Origin: UBA6168 sp964573725
Lineage (GTDB): Bacteria > Bacteroidota > Bacteroidia > Chitinophagales > Saprospiraceae
Assembly (NCBI GenBank): GCA_964573725.1
Contig: CAZNLJ010000040.1
Location: 1 to 43,856 of the forward strand
DNA: 43,856 nucleotides
Direction of reading: 5' to 3'
Positions 35,499 through 43,797 of the stretch are shown here, one piece after another. The notes beneath the pieces are model-generated. The model searched no databases, had not been told where the DNA came from, and saw only the letters and a program-made list of their open reading frames with translations. A program made the position numbers and the translations under genes. Numbering within the stretch: the first letter of the stretch is position 1; each line of letters starts with the position of its first letter.

Positions 35499-37289
35499 TC
35501 ATAAGCGGTATCCGCCGGCGGATATCAACTGCCCGGCAACCAGCCGGCGGGCCTCCTTGACATTGACCGGCGGATACTTGGAGAACCGCCGGACACCCAT
35601 GAGAAATGTCCTCAACAGGTCACCTTCCGCAAAGGAAGCCAAGGCATCCTCGGCAAAACGGACCATCCTGCGGGTCGCATCGTGGAAGAACACCCGCAAG
35701 ATCGCCTCGTGGACCGCCTGCGGGGCGAGTTTCCCTTCCTCCGGCAATCCGTGCAACCGCTCCACGCGCAACAACAAGGACTCCGCCACGAAGATCTCCG
35801 TCATCATGTCCGCCACGTTCATCACGATCTCTTGTTCCTCCCGCAAATCCAACTGCCCGTCCAGCTGCTTTTTCATCGCCCCCCCGGCCGTCATCAACAT
35901 CATTTTCCTGAAATCCGCCAGCGCCCGGCGTTCTTCCGCATACGGCCCTTGCCCGGTGGCCGGCACCGGCATGGATGCCAATTCCTTTTGTACCGCCCAG
36001 GCAGGTCCCGTCAGGTCCAGCTGCCCTTTCATCGCCCGCTTCACCAGTTGCGACACCATCAAGAGCCGGTTGATCTCATTCGTCCCTTCGTAAATCCGGT
36101 TGATCCGCGCATCCCGATATGCCGCCGCCGCCGGATATTCCTCCGAGTAGCCGTTCCCGCCATGTACCTGCACCAGCTCGTCCACCACGAAATCACTCAC
36201 CTCCGATCCGTAGACCTTTGCAATGGCACACTCGATGGCATACTCCTCGGCCGCCTTCCGCATCGCCTCCGCAGCATCCGCTCCCGCCGCCGCCAATGCG
36301 GCTTCCTCCCGCTGCAACAGGTCCGATATACGGTAACAGGCCGATTCCAGGGCAAAGGTCCGGATGGCTTGTTCCGCAATCTTGTGCCGGATCGCTCCGA
36401 ATGCCGCGATGGGTTGTCCGAACTGGTGCCGCTCCATCGCATACCGAACCGTCTCCCCGACCGCCCGTTTACTCCCCCCCACACACATCACCCCCAGCTT
36501 GTAACGGCCGATGTTCAGGGTGCTGAAGGCGATCAGGTGCCCCTTGCCCACCGAACCCAACACATTCTCCACCGGTACGGCCACCTGGTCGAAAAATACC
36601 TGCCGCGTGGAAGATCCCTTGATCCCCATCTTCCGCTCCTCGGCCCCGACCGTCAATCCCGGTACGTCCCGCTCCACGATGAATCCGGTGAACCGGTCTC
36701 CGCCCACCTGCGCAAACACAATGAACAAATCCGCGAAACCGGCATTGGATATCCACATCTTCTGGCCGCTGATCCGGTAATGGCGGCCGTCCGCCGTCAG
36801 GTCGGCCCGTGTCTTCGCAGCCAATGCGTCCGATCCGGATCCCGGCTCCGTCAGACAATACGATGCCCGCCACTCGCCGCTTGCCAACTTCGGCAAATAG
36901 CGCAGCTTTTGCTCCTCCGTGCCGAAATACAAGATCGGTAACATGCCGATGCCCGTATGCGCCGCAATCGTCGTCGTGAAACCGCCGCCTATCCGACCCA
37001 ATTCCTCACTGATGACCGAGTTGGTATTCGTCGAGAGGGGCATCCCGCCGTACGCTTCCGGGAGGTGGCTCCGCAACAAGCCCAACTCCCCCGCCATCCG
37101 CATCAAGCCCACCTGCTCCCCCAGTTCGCCCCCCCGGTTCCCGACCTGCACCGTGAAATCGCGCACCATCTGCCGAACCATCCGCTGCTCCTCGTCCATA
37201 TCCTCCGGCGTGAACACCGCCCCTACCGCCGATTCTTCCACGAGAAAGGCACCGCCTTGCAAATGCCCCTTGTCGATTGCCGTTTCCAT
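35499..37289 (-). CDS. Acyl-CoA dehydrogenase, VLCAD/ACAD9-like long form
   Basis: A 596-residue FAD enzyme that oxidises acyl-CoA to trans-2-enoyl-CoA. Seen: CLTEPGSGSDA (family signature), QKMWISNAGFADLFIVFAQV, GIKGSSTRQVFFD, the late VHGGNGYSEEYP and RDARINRIYEGTNEINR, where the Glu of YEG is the catalytic base position in this family. About 170 residues follow that motif, as in VLCAD-type enzymes with a C-terminal extension, so long-chain substrates are likely. Start 37289 (METAIDKGHLQGG) avoids an extension through the promoter region. It has a textbook promoter and a palindromic operator-like site upstream, suggesting control by fatty-acid-responsive regulator; none is encoded here. Confidence 0.94.
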   Translation of the reverse strand: METAIDKGHLQGGAFLVEESAVGAVFTPEDMDEEQRMVRQMVRDFTVQVGNRGGELGEQVGLMRMAGELGLLRSHLPEAYGGMPLSTNTNSVISEELGRIGGGFTTTIAAHTGIGMLPILYFGTEEQKLRYLPKLASGEWRASYCLTEPGSGSDALAAKTRADLTADGRHYRISGQKMWISNAGFADLFIVFAQVGGDRFTGFIVERDVPGLTVGAEERKMGIKGSSTRQVFFDQVAVPVENVLGSVGKGHLIAFSTLNIGRYKLGVMCVGGSKRAVGETVRYAMERHQFGQPIAAFGAIRHKIAEQAIRTFALESACYRISDLLQREEAALAAAGADAAEAMRKAAEEYAIECAIAKVYGSEVSDFVVDELVQVHGGNGYSEEYPAAAAYRDARINRIYEGTNEINRLLMVSQLVKRAMKGQLDLTGPAWAVQKELASMPVPATGQGPYAEERRALADFRKMMLMTAGGAMKKQLDGQLDLREEQEIVMNVADMMTEIFVAESLLLRVERLHGLPEEGKLAPQAVHEAILRVFFHDATRRMVRFAEDALASFAEGDLLRTFLMGVRRFSKYPPVNVKEARRLVAGQLISAGGYRL

Positions 37290-37351
37290 TGTTTTCCATC
37301 TTTTCGGACCGTCACCCCGGTCCTTCCGGACCTGGCTGTACCGTCCATTGT

Positions 37352-37369
37352 TTAGCGAAAATTCGCTAA
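37352..37369. promoter_or_regulatory. Palindromic operator-like site at the acyl-CoA dehydrogenase start site
   Basis: TTAGCGAA-N2-TTCGCTAA has 8-bp perfect arms and starts one base after the -7 box, so it covers the predicted transcription start: a classic repressor position. Its inner 14 bp (AGCGAAAATTCGCT) recur in the terminator hairpin 66 bp upstream. Confidence 0.6.
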
Positions 37370-37370
37370 C

Positions 37371-37400
37371 CAAATATATGGGCATTTTCCGACAAACAAA
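37371..37400 (-). promoter_or_regulatory. Bacteroidota-type promoter of the acyl-CoA dehydrogenase gene
   Basis: On the minus strand TTTG (37397-37400), an 18-bp spacer and TATATTTG (37371-37378) match the TTTG-N17-23-TAnnTTTG consensus fully. The leader would be about 75 nt. Confidence 0.75.
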
Positions 37401-37403
37401 ACC

Positions 37404-37447
37404 AAAAAAGCCATGCCGGAGCGAAAATTCGCTCCGGCATGGCTTTT
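37404..37447. terminator. Intrinsic terminator after the M15 peptidase gene
   Basis: AAAAAAGCCATGCCGGAGCGAA (37404-37425) is perfectly complementary to 37428-37447 plus the inner bases, giving a ~21-bp stem with A/T tracts on both sides. It lies 25 bp past the M15 gene stop (minus) and 3 bp upstream of the acyl-CoA dehydrogenase -33 box. Its apex carries the same AGCGAAAATTCGCT as the operator-like site. Confidence 0.9.
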
Positions 37448-37472
37448 TTTATCTCCCTATCCCCGGATCCCT

Positions 37473-38342
37473 TCACCGGCAATCCTCGTTCACACCGAGG
37501 ATATACTTGCGCACCACGCCGATACCCACGGCCGTTTCGGCGCCTTCGAACCCGTCGATCGACACATCGCGCAGGCGGCTGCCCGCCAAGCGGGTCAGCT
37601 GCCGCGAAACCGGCGCATAGGACCAGTGCCACTTTTCCTCGTTGTACCCTTCCGGACGATGGGGCCCCTTGGCGGTATAGGGCTGGCAATAACCGTATTC
37701 CGCCGCATGCGCCTGCAACCACTCGTACACCTGCCGGCCCTGCCCGTGCTCAAATGTGTAGTTGTCCAGGTCGTTGAGGTCGATGTCCGTTCCCCAATGA
37801 TGCCGGCTCGTTCCAGGCATGGAACTATATTCGAGTATTTTCAGTGCCCGTACCCGCGGGTCCGGATATTTTTCGGCGGCATTGGCCCCGTTCTCGATCT
37901 TCCGCCTGCCGGTCCACTTGGCTTCCCATATCTGTTTTTGCCGGTCGAAATTACGGGTCGCGGAAATGATCGTCAGCCGGATGCCGTCCGCCGCCGCCGC
38001 TTCCCACATCCGGCGGAAACTTTCGTACGCATCCCGGCGGAGGTAATAGCCCGCCCCATCCGTATACTTCGGGTCCACCGATACAAAATCGGGATGTGTG
38101 GCGGGATCGAACCGACCCATGAGGTATTCCATGGAAAATTCCGGGTATTCCTGCACCGGCGTCGCGGCCGGCGCCGGCACCACCGACGCCGGTGCCCCCG
38201 CATCCGGAACCGTATCCACCTGCCGGACGGATGCCTGCACCTGGGGAACGGCGCCCTGCGGTTCGCCTTCCGTCGGCCCACAGGAAACGACCGGCATCAG
38301 CCAAAACAGGTGGCAGACGACCTTTTTGCTCGATTTTTTCAT
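37473..38342 (-). CDS. M15 family D-Ala-D-Ala carboxypeptidase-like lipoprotein (VanY/DacY type)
   Basis: A 289-residue lipoprotein; the lipobox VVSC puts the lipidated Cys at 21. A Pro/Ala-rich linker (about 22-62) leads to the M15B catalytic domain: SATRNFDRQKQIWEAKW, the zinc motif SRHHWGTDIDL (His and Asp ligands) and EKWHWSYAP with the third zinc ligand His. Such enzymes trim the terminal D-Ala of peptidoglycan stem peptides or similar peptide ends. It is anchored to the inner or outer membrane facing the periplasm. It is monocistronic: a minus-strand promoter is predicted at 38536-38563 and a strong terminator follows at 37404-37447. It is divergent from the large secreted metalloprotease. 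Confidence 0.9.
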   Translation of the reverse strand: MKKSSKKVVCHLFWLMPVVSCGPTEGEPQGAVPQVQASVRQVDTVPDAGAPASVVPAPAATPVQEYPEFSMEYLMGRFDPATHPDFVSVDPKYTDGAGYYLRRDAYESFRRMWEAAAADGIRLTIISATRNFDRQKQIWEAKWTGRRKIENGANAAEKYPDPRVRALKILEYSSMPGTSRHHWGTDIDLNDLDNYTFEHGQGRQVYEWLQAHAAEYGYCQPYTAKGPHRPEGYNEEKWHWSYAPVSRQLTRLAGSRLRDVSIDGFEGAETAVGIGVVRKYILGVNEDCR

Positions 38343-38376
38343 GATAATCGTCCGATGATATATAATTGCGTTCTTT

Positions 38377-38410
38377 TTTGAACCCGCGTTGCGGAGTAAC
38401 CGTACCTTTA
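38377..38410 (+). promoter_or_regulatory. Candidate promoter of the secreted metalloprotease
   Basis: TTTG (38377-38380), a 22-bp spacer and TACCTTTA (38403-38410) match the Bacteroidota consensus except for the last base of the -7 box. The leader would be about 150 nt. Confidence 0.45.
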
Positions 38411-38535
38411 CCCATTACCGGCCGGCGCTTCTCCGCAGGTCCCCGAAAGGAAATCCGGGCGGGGCGGCGGCACAACCGCCCCCTTGCGCACCTGACCGCA
38501 CAAAGGTGCCGCCAAAGACCGCCCCCCACCTGTCC

Positions 38536-38563
38536 CAAAGGTATAAATAAAATTGAAATACAA
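38536..38563 (-). promoter_or_regulatory. Bacteroidota-type promoter of the M15 lipoprotein gene
   Basis: On the minus strand TTG (38561-38563), a 17-bp spacer and TACCTTTG (38536-38543) fit the consensus exactly. It sits only 6 bp before the metalloprotease ATG, so the M15 leader (about 190 nt) would run antisense to the metalloprotease leader. Confidence 0.55.
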
Positions 38564-38569
38564 CGCCTT

Positions 38570-41500
38570 ATGATTCGATTCATCGCCTGTTTATCCTTGG
38601 CTTGCAGCACCTTGGCTGCTTTCGGCCAAGCCTTCAACCCCTGGTTGGACGCCCAGGAGAAAGCGCTGTCCTTCCCTTCCGCCCAACGCGACATCATCCC
38701 TGCCTCCTACCGGACCCTGGCACTGGACCTCGAAGCATTGCTGCCGGTACTGGCCGACGCGCCCCTGCGCAACACGGCCGCCGTCAAGACGGCGCCTTCC
38801 CTGGCTATCCCGATGCCGGACGGCGGGTTCCAGGATTTCCGGATCGTCGAAGCACCCGTCCTACACCCCGACCTGACGGCCAAGTACCCCTACATCCGGT
38901 CCTACGCCGGCTGGAGCACGGAAGACCCTACCGCCTACCTGCGGTTCGGGGTCACCCAAAAAGGCTTTCACGCCGCCCTTTTCTCCGCCCGGCACAGCAC
39001 CGTATTCATCGACGCTTACGCAAGGGGGGATGCGGCACATTACATCTGTTACTTCAAGCAGGACCTCCAGCCTTCCTACGGCTTTTCCTGTGGAACCGCG
39101 GATTTGCCCGTCCAGCGCAGCGCCCCCGCCGGGGGCGTACCTCCCAAGATGGCCGGCGACTGCCAACTGCGCAGCTATGCGCTGGCCCTGGCCTGTACCG
39201 GGGAATATGCCCAGTTCCACGGTGGTACGGTGCCCCTCGTCATGGCCGCCTTCGCGGAGGCGATGACCCGCGTCAACGGCATCTACGAACGGGAGACCGC
39301 CGTCACCATGGAGCTCGTACCTGACAACGACCTGCTCATTTTCCTCGATGCCGCCACGGACCCCTATACCAACAACAACGGCAGCACCATGCTCGGCCAA
39401 AACCAGACCACCTGCAACAACATCATCGGCAACGCCAATTACGACATCGGCCACGTCTTCTCCACCGGCGGCGGCGGCATCGCATTCCTCAATGCCGTCT
39501 GCAACAACAACAACAAGGCCCGGGGCGTCACCGGCGGCGGCTCCCCCGTCGGCGACCCCTTCTGGGTGGATTATGTCGCCCATGAGATGGGCCACCAATT
39601 CGGTGGGAACCATACCCAGAACAACAGCTGCAACCGCAACAATGCCACGGCCATGGAACCGGGCAGCGCCAGCACCATCATGGGTTATGCCGGCATCTGC
39701 GCCCCGAATGTCCAAAGCAACAGCGATGATTATTTCCACGCGGTCAACCTGGATGAAATCGGTGCCCACATCACCGGCAACGGCAACGCCTGCGCCACCG
39801 TCATCCCTTCCGGCAACAATGCCCCCGAGGTGACCACGGCCGGCGCCAGCTATCAGGTCCCGGTCTCCACCCCCTTGGTGCTCACGGCCGTGGGGTCGGA
39901 TCCGGACGGGGATGCCCTCACCTACTGCTGGGAACAGATGGACAATACGCCGGCCCCGATGCCTCCCCAGCCTACCAATACCGCGGGCCCCGCTTTCCGC
40001 TCCCTCAACCCGAGCGAATCCCCCCAACGGTTCCTGCCTCCCCTGCCCGCCGTCGTCGCGGGCACCACCCCCACCTGGGAGGTGCTGCCCGCCGTCAGCC
40101 GGAATATGTTCTTCCGCTGTACGGTAAGGGATAACCACCCCGGGGCCGGCTGTACGGCCGAAACGGATGTCATCCTGCAATTCCATGACGCGGCCGGCCC
40201 CTTCCTCGTATCCGAACCCAATACCGCCGCCACCGTCTGGTTCACCGGCGCTTTCGCCCAGGTCTCCTGGGATGTCGCCCAAACGGACCTCGCCCCCGTC
40301 AACTGCAGCCAGGTGGACATCCTGCTCTCCGTCGACGGCGGCTTCTCCTATCCCTATGTCCTCGCCGCCGAAACGGCCAACGACGGGGAAGAGACCGTCT
40401 CCGTGCCTCTCGTCGCCTCCGACCAGGCCAGGGTCATGGTCCGTTCCCGGAACAACATCTTTTACGATATTTCCAACGAGAACTTCACCATCTCCGAGCC
40501 TCCCAGCCCGACCTTCCTCCTTTCCGCCGTGCCGACGCAATTCACGGCTTGCCCGCAGGATACCGCCGTCTTCTCCCTGGACCTGGTAGCGCTTGCCGGT
40601 TTCGCCGAGCCGGTCTCCTGCTCGGTGACCGGCCTGCCGGCCGGCACGTCCTTCACGCTCTCCCCCGATGGACCGGTCCTCCCGCCGGCTTCCGTCGTCC
40701 TGACGGTCACCGACCTGCAAGGGGTACCGCCCGGCAGCTACGCTGCCACCATCACCGCCACCAGTCCGTCCGTTACGCAATCCGCCGACATTTCCCTGGT
40801 CCTGCCCGAACCGCTCACCCAGGCGCCGGTGGCCGCCGCCCCCTCGGACGGTACCGTCGGAGCCGCCTTCGGCCCCACTCCGGTCTCCTGGTCAGGACTG
40901 CCGACTACCGACCTGTATTTCCTGGAGGTGGCCGCTTCCCCCTCCTTCCAGCCGACCTTTCATACCGCCACCGTCTCCGGCACCAGTTACCTCGTTCCCG
41001 GAACGAGCGGTGAGACCGTGTACTACTGGCGGGTGCGCGGCATCAACGCCTGCGGGGCAGGCCCCGCCTCGGATGCGGCCGCCTTCCAGACGGCCAGCAT
41101 CTCCTGCGAAACTTTCCTCGGCGCCGCTACCCCCGTTCCGATTCCGGATACGGAGGCCTCCGTCATCAGCGACTTCCTTTCCGTCCCCGCCGGCAATCCC
41201 GTCTCTTCGGTCCGGGTGGCCGTTCAGATCGCCCACTCCTGGGCCGGCGACTTGATCGCCCGGCTCATCGACCCGCAGGGTACGGTCGTCACCCTCTTCG
41301 ACCGGCCCGGTGTACCCGCCTCCACCTACGGCTGCTCCAACGACAACATCGTCGCCTCCTTTTACGACACCGCCCCCAATACGGCGGACGACCTCGAAAA
41401 CAGTTGCAATACCAACCCGGCCGTCGGTGGGGACTTCCAACCGATCTCCCCGTTCTCCAGCTTCCAGGGTGCGCCCTCCGGGGGCGACTGGACCCTCGAG

Positions 41501-43495
41501 GTAGAGGATGCCTTCCCGGAAGACGGCGGCGCCCTGGAAATCTGGTCGCTGGAACTATGTACCGCCCAACCGCTCCCGCCGGCCATCCTCCTCCAGAATC
41601 TGCTCCTGCTTGTCCAGGAAGACCAATCCGAAATCATCACCAACGGTCTCCTGCAGGTCGCCGGCCCTCCCGACCAGGTCGTCTTCACACTCCGTGCCCT
41701 CCCCGCGACCGGTACCCTGCTCCTGGATGGCACCCCCCTCCAGGTCGGCGATACCTTCACCCAGTCGCAAATCGACAACGGGTCGCTTTCCTTTCAGCAT
41801 GCCGGCGACACCATCGGCATGGATGCCTTCCGGTTCGATGTCACGGATTCCGCCAACGGCTGGCTCCACAACCAAGCTTTCCTGATCCAGGTAGCGGGTA
41901 ATATCTCGGCCCAAATCGCCGTCACCCAGCCCATCGACTGCGATGGCAACCCGACCGCCGTCATCGTGGTGACCGCCGCCGGCGGTATCCCCCCCCTGCT
42001 CTTCAAGCTCAACAACAGCCCCTTTCAACCGGATAACGTCTTTACCGACCTCGGCCCCGGCCTGTATACGGCGACCGTCGTCGATTCCACCGGCGCCACC
42101 CTGGTGACCAATACCGTTTCCATTTCCGCCGTCCTACCCCTCTCCGCCAACACCGTCACCGCACACGACACCCTCCTCGTCGTGGCCTTCGGTGGTACCG
42201 CCCCGCTTTCCTTCAGCCTCGACGGTCAAGCGGCACAACCGAATCCGGTTTTTCCCGACCTGCCGAACGGTTCCTATTCCGTCCTCGTGACAGATGCCAA
42301 CGGCTGTACCACCTCCACCACGGGCACCATCTCCGTCTTCCCGCTCTCCGCCACCGTCCTGACGGAAAACCTGCCCCTCTGTCACGACGACTCCTCCCTT
42401 TCCCTCACCGTGCTGGCTGCCGGTGGCAACCCGCCTTACCTGTACTCCCTGGACGGCCTGCTGTTCCAATCCAGCCCCACCTTCCATACCCTGTCCGCCG
42501 GCACCTTCTCCTTGTTCGTACAGGATGAGGACGGAACGACGTTGGCCTTGCCGCCATTCACCATCACCGGTCCTCCCGCCCTCGATATCACCGCCTTGGT
42601 CGCCGGCACCGCCATCATGGCCTCCGGCTCGGGGGGAACCGGTTCCTTGCTGTACAACATCGACAGTGGGGCCTTCTCCACCGTCAATATCTTTACCGTC
42701 AACGGGAACGGCACCTATCTGCTCGGTGTCCTGGATGAAAACGGATGCACCGCCTTTACCCTCGCGACTGTCAATGTACCGGAAGAGGCCGTCATCCTGA
42801 CCGCGCCGCCTTCCTGCGCCGGCGGCGGGGACGGCACCATCTCCATCGACAGCATCGTCGGGGGTATCCCGCCTTTCCTGTATTCCCTCAACGGCGCCAC
42901 CCCTCAGCCGGAAGGTCATTTCGACAACCTTCCCGCCGGTAACTATACCGTCGAAATCATCGATGCGGAAGACGCTTCCCTGATTGTCCCGGTCTTCCTC
43001 GCGGAACCCGATCCGCTTTCCTTTATTCCGACCATCAATGGAAATTCCGTGACCGTCTCCGCTGCCGGCGGCACCCCCCCCTATCTCTATTCCCTGGATG
43101 CCGGTATGACTTTCCAAACGGAAAATTTGTTTACCGAACTGGCCAACGGTGGCTATGCAATCCTCGTCCAGGATGAAAACGGCTGTACCACAGGTGACTC
43201 CATCCTGATCAACTTCACCTTCCTGCGGCCGGTGGAGGAACATTTCTCTTTCGAAGTCCTGCCCAACCCCAGCGACGGTCGCTTCCAACTGGTCCTTTCG
43301 GCCAGGACCGCCGAGGAACTCCAACTCCGCCTCTTCGATGCGGCCGGTAAACTGGTATTCGAAAATCGCACCTGGGTCAGCCGCCCGTCCAGCGTCGAAT
43401 CGCTCGACCTGCAATTCCTGCCGAGCGGCACCTACGAACTGCAGGCTACCTACGGCCGTTGGTCCGGAACCCGCCGCCTGCTGATCCTTCACTGA
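38570..43495 (+). CDS. Secreted reprolysin-like metalloprotease with P domain, SprB repeats and T9SS sorting domain
   Basis: A 1641-residue multidomain protein. Signal peptide 1-20 (MIRFIACLSLACSTLAAFGQ). The propeptide-like region is followed by a metzincin domain (about 195-475) with zinc motif HEMGHQFGGNHT (His338, Glu339, His342, His348) and Met-turn STIMGYAGIC, like the M12B-type peptidases of Bacteroidota. Then come fibronectin/Ig-like segments, a proprotein-convertase P domain (about 860-1000; VRVAVQIAHSWAGDLIARLIDP, GDWTLEVEDAFPEDGG), a CSPG/cadherin-like repeat (about 1005-1105), and six SprB-type repeats with the core GGxPPxLYSLDG. The tail from VLPNPSDGRFQLVLS is a type A T9SS domain. 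It is predicted to be secreted to the surface and to degrade proteins; the SprB repeats suggest an adhesive stalk. Start 38570 gives the signal peptide. Confidence 0.92.
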   Translation: MIRFIACLSLACSTLAAFGQAFNPWLDAQEKALSFPSAQRDIIPASYRTLALDLEALLPVLADAPLRNTAAVKTAPSLAIPMPDGGFQDFRIVEAPVLHPDLTAKYPYIRSYAGWSTEDPTAYLRFGVTQKGFHAALFSARHSTVFIDAYARGDAAHYICYFKQDLQPSYGFSCGTADLPVQRSAPAGGVPPKMAGDCQLRSYALALACTGEYAQFHGGTVPLVMAAFAEAMTRVNGIYERETAVTMELVPDNDLLIFLDAATDPYTNNNGSTMLGQNQTTCNNIIGNANYDIGHVFSTGGGGIAFLNAVCNNNNKARGVTGGGSPVGDPFWVDYVAHEMGHQFGGNHTQNNSCNRNNATAMEPGSASTIMGYAGICAPNVQSNSDDYFHAVNLDEIGAHITGNGNACATVIPSGNNAPEVTTAGASYQVPVSTPLVLTAVGSDPDGDALTYCWEQMDNTPAPMPPQPTNTAGPAFRSLNPSESPQRFLPPLPAVVAGTTPTWEVLPAVSRNMFFRCTVRDNHPGAGCTAETDVILQFHDAAGPFLVSEPNTAATVWFTGAFAQVSWDVAQTDLAPVNCSQVDILLSVDGGFSYPYVLAAETANDGEETVSVPLVASDQARVMVRSRNNIFYDISNENFTISEPPSPTFLLSAVPTQFTACPQDTAVFSLDLVALAGFAEPVSCSVTGLPAGTSFTLSPDGPVLPPASVVLTVTDLQGVPPGSYAATITATSPSVTQSADISLVLPEPLTQAPVAAAPSDGTVGAAFGPTPVSWSGLPTTDLYFLEVAASPSFQPTFHTATVSGTSYLVPGTSGETVYYWRVRGINACGAGPASDAAAFQTASISCETFLGAATPVPIPDTEASVISDFLSVPAGNPVSSVRVAVQIAHSWAGDLIARLIDPQGTVVTLFDRPGVPASTYGCSNDNIVASFYDTAPNTADDLENSCNTNPAVGGDFQPISPFSSFQGAPSGGDWTLEVEDAFPEDGGALEIWSLELCTAQPLPPAILLQNLLLLVQEDQSEIITNGLLQVAGPPDQVVFTLRALPATGTLLLDGTPLQVGDTFTQSQIDNGSLSFQHAGDTIGMDAFRFDVTDSANGWLHNQAFLIQVAGNISAQIAVTQPIDCDGNPTAVIVVTAAGGIPPLLFKLNNSPFQPDNVFTDLGPGLYTATVVDSTGATLVTNTVSISAVLPLSANTVTAHDTLLVVAFGGTAPLSFSLDGQAAQPNPVFPDLPNGSYSVLVTDANGCTTSTTGTISVFPLSATVLTENLPLCHDDSSLSLTVLAAGGNPPYLYSLDGLLFQSSPTFHTLSAGTFSLFVQDEDGTTLALPPFTITGPPALDITALVAGTAIMASGSGGTGSLLYNIDSGAFSTVNIFTVNGNGTYLLGVLDENGCTAFTLATVNVPEEAVILTAPPSCAGGGDGTISIDSIVGGIPPFLYSLNGATPQPEGHFDNLPAGNYTVEIIDAEDASLIVPVFLAEPDPLSFIPTINGNSVTVSAAGGTPPYLYSLDAGMTFQTENLFTELANGGYAILVQDENGCTTGDSILINFTFLRPVEEHFSFEVLPNPSDGRFQLVLSARTAEELQLRLFDAAGKLVFENRTWVSRPSSVESLDLQFLPSGTYELQATYGRWSGTRRLLILH

Positions 43496-43520
43496 CGGGG
43501 AAGCACCCCCTCCCCGTAAC

Positions 43521-43555
43521 AAAAAGGTGTCGGATCGTCGATCCGACACCTTTTT
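43521..43555. terminator. Perfect intrinsic terminator after the metalloprotease gene
   Basis: AAAAAGGTGTCGGAT (43521-43535) pairs without mismatch with 43541-43555 across a 5-base loop, followed by GTTTT. It lies 25 bp after the metalloprotease stop and can work in both directions. Confidence 0.92.
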
Positions 43556-43720
43556 GTTTTATACCCCCCGGTGTGTTCCCCGAAAACGGGCGCTTTCCAG
43601 GGTTTCCGATTCGGATGGCCCTTGCGGATGCGCGGAAGCCCACCCGCCGCCGCCGTCCTTTTTCCTGCGAAACGGGCGGGTCGGATTCCGGATCGTACTT
43701 CAGGCACCGACTTGTGTATC

Positions 43721-43797
43721 TCCTCTTTCGCACCTTAAAGACCAAATCGAATATATTGATTGCAAGGTTCGCATGATTGTTTAAATACATAAGCTAC
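43721..43797 (-). repeat. 77-bp AT-rich repeat, right copy (inverted)
   Basis: The reverse complement aligns with 69-144 at about 68 of 77 positions. Read from 43797 on the minus strand it begins GTAGCTTATG, like the left copy, and both copies point inward. A 114-residue open frame (43446-43790, minus) starts in this copy, but it runs back through the terminator and into the metalloprotease gene, so it is not taken as a gene. Beyond 43721 the identity fades within about 10-15 bp. Confidence 0.8.

Noticed and set aside
38861..40780. 639-codon open frame on the minus strand, and a similar one at 42134-43549
   Set aside because: Both are antisense to the secreted metalloprotease and very Gly-rich; they lack any family motif.
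43446..43790. 114-codon minus-strand open frame starting inside the right repeat copy
   Set aside because: It crosses a perfect terminator and ends in the metalloprotease coding region; the equivalent frame in the left repeat copy is shifted by a 1-base deletion.
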